Below, piece after piece: positions 1-7,132 of a DNA stretch of 33,772 nt; the first letter of the stretch is position 1; each line of letters begins with the position of its first letter. The translations under genes and the position numbers were made by a program. The DNA is from Rhodopirellula sp. (GTDB taxonomy: Bacteria > Planctomycetota > Planctomycetia > Pirellulales > Pirellulaceae): contig JAHELS010000046.1 of NCBI GenBank assembly GCA_024644085.1, forward strand, positions 1 through 33,772, written 5' to 3'. The notes beneath the pieces were generated by a model, which saw only the letters and a list, made by a program, of their open reading frames with translations, was not told the origin of the DNA and made no database searches.

Positions 1-746
1 AGGAACCGGTCCGCGACGAACGGTTCACCGACCCGTATAACGCCGGCGTGAATCCCGAGGCGTTTCTTTACGATGAATCATTCTCACCGCGCGACAAGAC
101 GTTGATGATGTACTACAAACGGTTACGCGAAATCGACGTGCCGGAAATGATGGCGAGTATTCTGGTTGAATTGCGCGACGAGGAACCGTGGGATTTTCAC
201 ATGGAGATGTCGCGCCAGCTTTGGGACGAAGCTCGTCACGCGATGATGGGTGAGGTCGGGTTCGTCGCACAGGGAATCGATTGGACCACGATCCCGATCA
301 ACTTCACGTGGTCGCGGAATTTGAACCTTCAGCTTGATGCGCGCGAGCGGCACGGCGTTCTGTTTTTCATCGAACAGGGGCTGATGCCGCGAACGGGAAA
401 AAGATACGAGTGGGAAGTCGCGACCAAGAGCGGAGATCCACTCTCGGCTCTGTTCCAGGATTTCGACTGGGCGGACGAGGTACTGCATGCCCAGATCGGT
501 CGCCGTTGGTACGTGCCACGATTCGATTCGCTCAGCGACGCGCTCGAATACGGTGATCGATGCTGGTCCAAAGTGCTCAGCCATTGGCGCGACTACCGCG
601 ACAAGGGTTTGACCGAGCATCGCAATTGGTGGCCCGAGATTTATCGACACGCTTGTGAGAAATGGGGTCGGGACCCCGATCCCGGGGCGCTTGAGTTTTG
701 TGAAACCTACGAGGACAGTCGCGCGGACCTGGAAAAACTTCGTTGA
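1..746 (+). CDS. Ferritin-like di-iron protein (5' end outside the window)
   Basis: The reading frame is open from base 3, so the true start lies upstream of the window; the GTG at 48 is only an internal valine. About 247 residues are visible. The helical layout carries the classic di-iron ligand pattern: a Glu in the helix containing 'LVELRDEEPW', an ExxH in 'WDEARHAMMGE', a Glu in 'FFIEQGL', and a second ExxH in 'ADEVLHAQIG'. This matches the ferritin-like four-helix carboxylate fold, so the protein probably binds two metals (iron or manganese). Whether it is an oxygenase, oxidase or storage protein cannot be told. No signal peptide can be judged because the N-terminus is missing. The next gene starts 43 bp downstream on the same strand, so the two are probably co-transcribed. 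The fold call is fairly sure; the function is not known. Confidence 0.75.
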   Translation, partial: EPVRDERFTDPYNAGVNPEAFLYDESFSPRDKTLMMYYKRLREIDVPEMMASILVELRDEEPWDFHMEMSRQLWDEARHAMMGEVGFVAQGIDWTTIPINFTWSRNLNLQLDARERHGVLFFIEQGLMPRTGKRYEWEVATKSGDPLSALFQDFDWADEVLHAQIGRRWYVPRFDSLSDALEYGDRCWSKVLSHWRDYRDKGLTEHRNWWPEIYRHACEKWGRDPDPGALEFCETYEDSRADLEKLR

Positions 747-789
747 GTCGGCTCCAGCATCGCCGCGCCGAGTTGTTAGAATCAAGCCG

Positions 790-1698
790 ATGAATGTGGC
801 TTCTTGCATCGCTTTCGCCATTGTCCTTGCGGTCGGTATCTCGCAGGCCGATCTTTGCTGCGCTGATTCGCCCGAACCTTTGGCACTACCCTCGCTGAAG
901 AACGCTTTTCGCATCACCGACGACGTGCTGATGGGTGCGACGCCCGAAGGACATGCCGGGTTCGAGGCTTTGCGAAAACTCGGTGTGCGAACGATAATCA
1001 GCGTTGATGGCGCGAGGCCAAATCTTTTGTTGGCTCGCGAATTCAAATTGAGTTATGTGCACCTTCCGCTTGGCTACGAAGGGATTTCCGAGGACCGGAG
1101 GATCGAGCTGGCGAAGGCCGTCGCCGTGCTCCCCGGGCCGATTTTTATACATTGTCACCAGGGGATGCATCGAGGTCCCGCCGCGGCTGCGGTCGCATGC
1201 ATCGGATCGGGGCGCATGTCCCGTGAATCTGGACGGGAGCTGTTGAAAATCGCGGGGACGAGCGAATCCTATCGAGGGCTGCACGAAGCCGTGGCAACGA
1301 CCCGCCGGATCGAAAACCTTGATTCGGTATCGGTCGTTTTTCCCGAAGCGGTCCAGGCGAGACCCATCCTCGAATCAATGGTTCAAATCAACCGCTCGAT
1401 CGAGCGGCTGATTGAGATCGAAAAAGCCGGATGGAAACGCTCGCGGTTGGAGGCTGGGGTTTCACCGGCGAACGAGGCCTTGATGATTAGCGAGTATTTC
1501 AATGAATTACTCCGCACCAACGGCATGAAGGATGAACCAAAAGAGTTCAAGCAAATCATGAGACGCTCGAGGAATCACGCCTACAAACTATCGAACGATC
1601 TCAAGATTCGAGCGTCGTCCGATTTTAGGCATCTCTCTTCGCTTCTCGCGAAAATCCGCGACGATTGCACCCGTTGTCACCGCGACTACCGCAATTGA
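790..1698 (+). CDS. Secreted Cys-phosphatase-like (DSP/DUF442) protein with C-terminal cytochrome c'-like CxxCH
   Basis: 302 residues from the ATG at 790. That start gives a clean signal peptide (residues 1 to about 25); the open frame reaches back to 655 but lies inside the upstream gene. Residues about 38-175 resemble dual-specificity/DUF442 cysteine phosphatases, with the P-loop HCHQGMHRG: Cys122, Gly125, Arg128. The Ser/Thr that usually follows the Arg is Gly, and no clear Asp general acid is seen where expected; Glu98 is a candidate. Residues about 190-302 are helical and end in CTRCH (Cys293, Cys296, His297), five residues from the C-terminus. This is the usual place for the haem site of cytochrome c' four-helix bundles. 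I infer a periplasmic phosphatase or phosphate-binding domain joined to a covalently bound haem. It follows the ferritin-like gene by 43 bp. The domain calls are solid by motif; the activity is untested. Confidence 0.8.
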   Translation: MNVASCIAFAIVLAVGISQADLCCADSPEPLALPSLKNAFRITDDVLMGATPEGHAGFEALRKLGVRTIISVDGARPNLLLAREFKLSYVHLPLGYEGISEDRRIELAKAVAVLPGPIFIHCHQGMHRGPAAAAVACIGSGRMSRESGRELLKIAGTSESYRGLHEAVATTRRIENLDSVSVVFPEAVQARPILESMVQINRSIERLIEIEKAGWKRSRLEAGVSPANEALMISEYFNELLRTNGMKDEPKEFKQIMRRSRNHAYKLSNDLKIRASSDFRHLSSLLAKIRDDCTRCHRDYRN

Positions 1699-1836
1699 CG
1701 CCGGGCTTAGCGACCGCACTTGATTCCAAGTCGATGCACTATCCACGGGCATGAGACGAAACGCAAACAATCACTGTGGGCGAGTCATTTTTTCTCGCAC
1801 TTAAGCAAGCGCGAGTGCGTGCAGGCGAATCTTTGC

Positions 1837-4212
1837 CTACTGTGAATCCTTCGGCCAATTCAGATGCCGATGCAGGAAGTCGTAGGTTCCGGCGCCGTTG
1901 ATGGTGTGGGGCCCATTGAAGAACTCGATTTCAGTGCGATCACCGATGCCTAGTTTGTTGTAGTGACGCCGGACCTTTGCGTATTCCCATGCAACCCATT
2001 CGTCGATGCCCACTCCGTCGTCATGGCCACGCTCGACCATGAACGGACGCGGCGTCATCAGCATTGCCAATTCGGCGTAATTGGCGACATGGCCCATGTT
2101 CCATTCAAAAATTTCGTACTCGCCCGTCCACACGTAGCTGAAGCGTGCATCGACCGAGGCATTTTTCGCAACCCACTCATTGAAATCGGCGCTGCATATT
2201 GACAGACAGTAGCCGGGCTCCGCTTTGGTTGGCGGCAACATCGGTGGAACACGAACCGCCGTTTTTCCACCGTAGGAAAGCCCGTAAAAACCAATTCGAT
2301 CCGCGTCAACATTGGGCAGACTCGATAGCCATCGGAGCGTGACGAGATGCTGAGGGATGATGTAGCTGAAGAGTGACCGCGCAAGCGGATTTGATTTGCG
2401 TTGCAGCGTGCGGAAAGCGTCCTGGCCTCGATAGGGATTCTGCGGCGCGTAGACGATGAATCCGCGCCGCGCGAGCTCCGCCGCAAACGACTTGTAGGCG
2501 CGAAAGCCCTTTGATTCAGGACCATCAATCGTATCCATCGGCGTGCCTTCGAGACCGTGTTGGCAGACCACGACCGGTCGCTTCTCGTCAGGCTCGAGAT
2601 CGCGGGGCAAAAGTAGAATGCCGGCCGCGATCACGTCCGGATAGACATCGAGCACAACTTCGTATCCCGTGAATTCGCTTGTTTCGATGACTTGGCGCGT
2701 CCGAGGTTTCGGGTCAACCGAGGGCACGGGAAGTTTGCCGATCAATTCCTCGTAGACCTGCCCTCGAACCGGTTTGGCCGATGCGACCCACGCCTGGAGT
2801 GAAGACCGATCGATCGCGCCGAATCGTGCGTCGCGCTCGCGATGAGAAAGCCGCAATAATCTCTGGGTGAAGTCAACCAACTCTTTGACTTGCCGGCGTT
2901 GCCGATCGTCGGCCGAGAATGCAACGCGGCGATCGGGTCCGCTCGGCGGTCGTGTCACGCTTGGCAGCGGCGAATCGACGATCCAGGAAACCATCTTGCC
3001 CACGGCATCGGTGTCGAGTGGAGCATGGTTTGAATCCGTTTCCGAACGTTTGATGACAACAAACTCGCCCTCGTTCCACTCCTTCGTTTTCGTCCAGTGG
3101 CGAGAGACACGTTGCGTTTCGGTCCCAACCGAGTCGCGATCGAGTTTCGCGATCGAACCTGGCGCCGCGATGTTGCGGCCCGCGGCGGGAGGTCTGTTCA
3201 CTTCGGGAATCTCCGGGGTCGGCTCGACGATCAGAGATCTCGGAGCAATCATGCCAGCGATTTCTGCATCACCGAATTCTGTCAACAATCCCCAAACGTT
3301 CCGATAGATCGGCTCTGTCCAGACTTTTTCGCGCTGGTCGATGTAGCCGCTGACCACTGTGGAGTCGATACGGTTATCGATCGCGCCGGAATAAAAAGCG
3401 AGCAGCCCACCTTCACCGACTCCGACCACGGCGATCGGCAAATCGGCGGTCGCATTTCTCAATTCCAATTGATCGACCGCCGCCAAAACCTTTTGGACCT
3501 CATAGCCGATCACGTGTCGTCCAAGCTCAAAGGCCTGGCGATATACGAATTCGCGGTGCGTCAGGTTTGTTTGCCGGTCGATGGCCGCGTTGCCGCTGAA
3601 TTGATGATCGCGATTGATCAACGTCGGCACGAGCACTTCACAGCCCATTGCAGCCAGGTCGGCAGCGAAGTGTGTGTCACAGTTTTCGATTCCCGCGATC
3701 ATCTCAGGGGTCCAATCGGCGTCAGGAATCGCGACGATTCGAGCGATCGGATCTTTGCTGGGTTCGAGCAACAGCCCCTCGGCTGTGACGCCGTCGAGGA
3801 CCGGCCACCGAACGGCGTGGACCACATAACTTTCGTTCTCGGTCACCAACGACGGTGTGGTCGTCGTGGCGATCAATTCGATCCCGTTTGCCTTCACCCG
3901 GTTATCGACGACGCCAATCAGCCGCGCAAATCGATCGCGAAATAGGTGGAGACTCCTTTCGTAGGCATCCGACGACGTGTAGTCGAGCGTCCAGAGAGAA
4001 GGACGTTTCCTTTTCGCTATTTCCAACTCTCGAAGTGCGAAGCGATCGATTCCCTCGACCATCACGACATCGAGCGGTCGCTCTTCGAGCAGGCGATCCG
4101 TCCCTGACAGGGGCGTTTGGGCCGCGGACGGACCCAAGATCACCGCCGTGGCCAACAAGCCGAGAACTGCCATCGACACGTGTCGGACTGACGTCACTTC
4201 ACTGCGAATCAT
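1837..4212 (-). CDS. Secreted tandem alpha/beta hydrolase (acetyl xylan esterase/dienelactone hydrolase-like)
   Basis: 791 residues. I place the start at the ATG at 4212 rather than the TTG at 4227, because it opens directly into a signal peptide (hydrophobic residues about 14-28). The C-terminal half (about residues 505-785) is an alpha/beta hydrolase: 'VVVCQHGLEG' oxyanion strand, nucleophile elbow GLSYGG with Ser646, 'GHDDGVG' with the acid near Asp731/732, and 'NGPHTING' with His769. Such proteins in planctomycetes are usually annotated as acetyl xylan esterases or DLH-type hydrolases, which deacetylate plant or algal polysaccharides. The N-terminal half (about 130-335) has the same strand/helix rhythm, but its elbow reads GVGEGG with Glu267 where the Ser should be, so it is probably catalytically dead. 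The gene lies downstream of the beta-propeller gene on the same strand, 258 bp away, with a fold-back repeat between them. Confidence 0.75.
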   Translation of the reverse strand: MIRSEVTSVRHVSMAVLGLLATAVILGPSAAQTPLSGTDRLLEERPLDVVMVEGIDRFALRELEIAKRKRPSLWTLDYTSSDAYERSLHLFRDRFARLIGVVDNRVKANGIELIATTTTPSLVTENESYVVHAVRWPVLDGVTAEGLLLEPSKDPIARIVAIPDADWTPEMIAGIENCDTHFAADLAAMGCEVLVPTLINRDHQFSGNAAIDRQTNLTHREFVYRQAFELGRHVIGYEVQKVLAAVDQLELRNATADLPIAVVGVGEGGLLAFYSGAIDNRIDSTVVSGYIDQREKVWTEPIYRNVWGLLTEFGDAEIAGMIAPRSLIVEPTPEIPEVNRPPAAGRNIAAPGSIAKLDRDSVGTETQRVSRHWTKTKEWNEGEFVVIKRSETDSNHAPLDTDAVGKMVSWIVDSPLPSVTRPPSGPDRRVAFSADDRQRRQVKELVDFTQRLLRLSHRERDARFGAIDRSSLQAWVASAKPVRGQVYEELIGKLPVPSVDPKPRTRQVIETSEFTGYEVVLDVYPDVIAAGILLLPRDLEPDEKRPVVVCQHGLEGTPMDTIDGPESKGFRAYKSFAAELARRGFIVYAPQNPYRGQDAFRTLQRKSNPLARSLFSYIIPQHLVTLRWLSSLPNVDADRIGFYGLSYGGKTAVRVPPMLPPTKAEPGYCLSICSADFNEWVAKNASVDARFSYVWTGEYEIFEWNMGHVANYAELAMLMTPRPFMVERGHDDGVGIDEWVAWEYAKVRRHYNKLGIGDRTEIEFFNGPHTINGAGTYDFLHRHLNWPKDSQ

Positions 4213-4302
4213 AGGGAACGTGCCCAATACGAGAAATTATTGTCATTCCAGACAGAAAAATGTTCGAATTGCCCACCGTGAATCGTCATGCTTGCAGTGC
4301 GA

Positions 4303-4470
4303 CACTCATCCGCCGGACTCATCGCCGAAGTGCCACGAAGCTCCGGTCTGTCGGGGCTAATCTCTCTGTGCCACTGTGAAGTGGGGCACTGGAACAGGGG
4401 TACTGGAAAAACTGGACCTTGGCAGGCCGGAGCTTCGTGACACGCGAAGGCGTGAGCCCGCCGATGACGC
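4303..4470. repeat. Fold-back (MITE/REP-like) intergenic inverted repeat
   Basis: The left arm (about 4303-4352) and right arm (about 4420-4470) are imperfect inverted copies of each other. The core 'CACGAAGCTCCGG' (4334-4346) is matched perfectly by its reverse complement at 4427-4439, and 19 of 22 bases match over 4332-4353. The outer parts also align (for example 'TCATC..GCCGG..CTCATCGCC' against 'TCATC..GCGGG..CTCACGCC'). The 67-bp centre contains a second hairpin: GTGCCACT (4368-4375) against AGTGGGGCAC (4380-4389), with one bulge. The right arm runs up to the stop codon of the beta-propeller gene. No ORF, transposase or target-site duplication is evident. It may act as a transcript end between the two genes. 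Confidence 0.6.
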
Positions 4471-5754
4471 TCAAATTGCCTGTCCGCCGAGACATCGAAT
4501 CTCGTCGTTGACTCGCAACAGCAGGTGCCCTTGCGAATAGGCAGGCGTGGCAGCGACCGGTCCGCCCAAATCGACTTTGCCCAGGATTTGGAATCGATCA
4601 CCGGCGTGAAGAATCGTCGCCTCGCCATTGAGGCTGATCAACAACAACTTTTCACCCACAACGATTGGCGAAGATCCGAAGTTACCGCCCACGCGATTCT
4701 TCCAAATCTGCTTTCCGTTTTTGGCATCAACGCACGATGCGATTCCGTCATCCGAAACCATGTAAAGTCGGTTGTCCTTCAACACAGGTGTCGGCACGTA
4801 AGGTGCCCCGCTTTCGATCCTGTACACCTGGGTCGGTTTCTCGTTTTCCGTTTTCGGAATTCGCACACCCACAAGGTGATTTCCGCCGCCGCCGCTGCCG
4901 CTCGACCCGATCGCGATGTCGCCCGCGACGAGGGGTGTGCTGCAACATCGCATTTCAAAAACGTTCAAGTTCCAAAGCATCTTCCCGGTTGACGGATCGA
5001 GACCGAACATTCCGTTGCCCGTGTTCGCGGCAATGATCTGCATGGTGTCGCCGCTGCCGTAGACAGCCGGGACACCATAGCATGACCGTGTTGTTTCCAG
5101 CGGGGTCTCCCACACGGTCTCGCCGCTCTTGCGATCGACAGCGATCATTCGACTTCGGCCCGCCTGTTGCCCAGGTTTCAATTGCTCGGATTGTTGGGAA
5201 TTGAACAACAAGACCATGGACCCGAGGATTCGTGGCGACGTACCAAATCCGTGTTGCGACTGCCACGTTCCGAAGTCACGCGACCAAACCTCGTTGCCGT
5301 CGTGGTCAAAGCACTTTAAGTACGTGTGGTCCGGGTCGGCCCAGGCTACGAACAGATGATCACGGTCGGCCGCCGGTGTGCTCGAGGCGAAGGTATTGCG
5401 CGAGTGAAGATGGTGATCAGTCTGCGGAAACGGCTTGGTCCATCTCAGTTGTCCGGATCGAAGATCGAGCGATTCGATCGCGATCTCTTGTTCTTCTGGC
5501 TTGGATACGAGGTAATAGACCTTGTCATCGACCACGATGGGCGACCCCACGTCCCGGGACCCGAGATCGCGCCGCCATGTGTAATCGGCTTCGGTCCATG
5601 TCGCGGGAATATCACCATTCTCGACGAATCCGTTCCCGTCGGCTCCGTGAAACCTTGACCAGGTTGCCGGCGAATCAGCAAACGAGAGTCCGGCCGAGGT
5701 GACCAAAAAACAGGTGAGGCTCATGAGAGTCATGATTTGGCGGACGTTTTTCAT
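4471..5754 (-). CDS. Secreted PQQ-like beta-propeller protein
   Basis: 427 residues from the ATG at 5754, which begins MKNVRQ and gives a signal peptide ending near 'SFADSP' (residue 28). The open frame extends upstream to 5835, but that leader has no signal-like character. The body is a run of beta-propeller blades of the PQQ/BamB type: repeated 'xSPIVVxDKVYYLV', 'LDLRSGQLRWTKP', 'IAVDRKSGETVWETP', 'LDPSTGKMLWNLN' and 'VDAKNGKQIWKNR' units, each ending in the tryptophan docking turn. There are about seven or eight blades. The residues needed for a quinoprotein dehydrogenase are not recognisable, so a structural or binding role in the periplasm is more likely than PQQ-dependent oxidation. The neighbouring esterase gene lies downstream on the same strand. 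This propeller type is very common in planctomycetes. Confidence 0.8.
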   Translation of the reverse strand: MKNVRQIMTLMSLTCFLVTSAGLSFADSPATWSRFHGADGNGFVENGDIPATWTEADYTWRRDLGSRDVGSPIVVDDKVYYLVSKPEEQEIAIESLDLRSGQLRWTKPFPQTDHHLHSRNTFASSTPAADRDHLFVAWADPDHTYLKCFDHDGNEVWSRDFGTWQSQHGFGTSPRILGSMVLLFNSQQSEQLKPGQQAGRSRMIAVDRKSGETVWETPLETTRSCYGVPAVYGSGDTMQIIAANTGNGMFGLDPSTGKMLWNLNVFEMRCCSTPLVAGDIAIGSSGSGGGGNHLVGVRIPKTENEKPTQVYRIESGAPYVPTPVLKDNRLYMVSDDGIASCVDAKNGKQIWKNRVGGNFGSSPIVVGEKLLLISLNGEATILHAGDRFQILGKVDLGGPVAATPAYSQGHLLLRVNDEIRCLGGQAI

Positions 5755-5938
5755 GCGACACGGTGGAAGGATGGAGGATGGTCGTGTAGGGATTGAGCGG
5801 GATGTATCGATTGCCCCGTGAATCTGCGACAGCATTGTAATGCGAATGGGCCCGATGCGTTGATCCGAGCTACCGCAGCGGCCTAGGTTTTTCTGGACGC
5901 CACCGCTCTTTTCGTGTGGTGTTTTTCATCGATTGTCT

Positions 5939-7132
5939 ATGCACGCTGCAAGGTCCCCGATATTCGCCATGTTCCAATTCCACATCGATCACGACATCGA
6001 CACTTTTCTAGAAAGAAAAGGCGATCAATGGGACGCTCTTGCTCGGGGCGTTCCGTTCCGAGAAACGTCGTGGCTTGGCCCATGGTGGCGAATCTACGGC
6101 GGGGACAAGCGGGCGGAAATCGTAGTTGCGACCGATGAATCAGGCACGCTGCGGGGATTGTTACCACTTTACCGGCATTGGGGCGATCGGACGCTTCGCA
6201 TGATGGGCGACGGCGACGCTTGCAGCGATCACGTTTCGGTTCTCGCCGACGATGGAGACGCGATCCAGATTGCTGAAGCCATGGGCGTTTACCTGTCGGC
6301 GATCGCATGCGAAAAGGATTGCGGCTGGGACACACTCGACATCGACGGGGTCGTCGAAGGGGACGAGCCAATGGCTGCGCTGGCCCGCGGATTGAAATCG
6401 GCCGGTGCAGCGCTCCACACGCGGTCGAGAATGAGTACGTGGTTCAAGCCCGCGGACGCCTCGTGGGACGAGCATCTGAAAAACCATGGCAAGACTCAAC
6501 GCCGGCGGATGCGGCGGATGCGCGAAAAAATCAGCGAAGAAGGCTGCATGGATCGGCTCGTCGCAGAAAACGAAGCGCAGGTTGACGAGTTTCTCGCATC
6601 GATTATTGAATTGCACCAGAAACGTTGGAATTCAGTCGGCGAAAAAGGCAGTTTCGCCGATCCGAAGTTCGTTGAATTCTCATTCGCGGTCTCCCGCGAG
6701 TTGCTTCGGCGCGGCGAACTCTACTTGAACGTTATCCAGCACGAGGGACGCACGTTGGCGGGAGAGTTGAATATCGTCGGCAAGAACCGAATCATGTATT
6801 CGTACAGTGCCGGATACGACATCGATGCTGGCGACATGGAGCCGGGCCGCCTCGTGGCGATCGACACGCTGCTTCAGCTTTATCGTGATAATCTCGCCGG
6901 AATTGATTTCATGCGTGGCGACGAGACATACAAAAAAAGGTTGTCGACATCTTCGCGGCGGCTGTTGAGAATGCGGGCGACCGCTCCCAAATTTCTACCG
7001 AGGCTCCGCCACGCCGCGTGGTGCACGCAATTTGAATTGAAGCAGTGGATGCGTCGACGTACCGGCCGCACCCCGGTCAGCGTGCTCGACATCACCACAC
7101 CGGCACAGTCGCCAATCAATACAGCACAATAG
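5939..7132 (+). CDS. GNAT-fold protein of the CelD/BioF2 (Acetyltransf_6) family
   Basis: 397 residues from the ATG at 5939. An ATG at 5969 (MFQFHID) is equally possible, and neither has a clear ribosome-binding site. The protein has the two-lobed layout of the CelD/BioF2-like acetyltransferases often found in exopolysaccharide loci: an N-terminal lobe with 'TSWLGPWWRIYGG' and 'LLPLYRH', a basic helix 'KTQRRRMRRMREKI' at the lobe junction, and the hallmark 'GIDFMRGDETYKKRLS' near residue 325, matching the family's 'DFLRGDxxYK' motif. It has no signal peptide and is presumably cytoplasmic. Substrates in this family are mostly unknown; acyl transfer to a sugar or lipid precursor is the usual guess. 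It is divergent from the beta-propeller gene, and its last 17 bp overlap the end of the convergent DUF1549 gene. Confidence 0.75.
   Translation: MHAARSPIFAMFQFHIDHDIDTFLERKGDQWDALARGVPFRETSWLGPWWRIYGGDKRAEIVVATDESGTLRGLLPLYRHWGDRTLRMMGDGDACSDHVSVLADDGDAIQIAEAMGVYLSAIACEKDCGWDTLDIDGVVEGDEPMAALARGLKSAGAALHTRSRMSTWFKPADASWDEHLKNHGKTQRRRMRRMREKISEEGCMDRLVAENEAQVDEFLASIIELHQKRWNSVGEKGSFADPKFVEFSFAVSRELLRRGELYLNVIQHEGRTLAGELNIVGKNRIMYSYSAGYDIDAGDMEPGRLVAIDTLLQLYRDNLAGIDFMRGDETYKKRLSTSSRRLLRMRATAPKFLPRLRHAAWCTQFELKQWMRRRTGRTPVSVLDITTPAQSPINTAQ

Noticed and set aside
123..1046. 307-codon minus-strand frame
   Set aside because: It is antisense to the ferritin-like and phosphatase genes, has no domain sense and no ribosome-binding site.
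1780..1825. Possible terminator hairpin between convergent genes
   Set aside because: Competing short stems (GCGAG/CTCGC; CGCACT/AGTGCG) exist, but the T-run falls in the loop, not after a stem.
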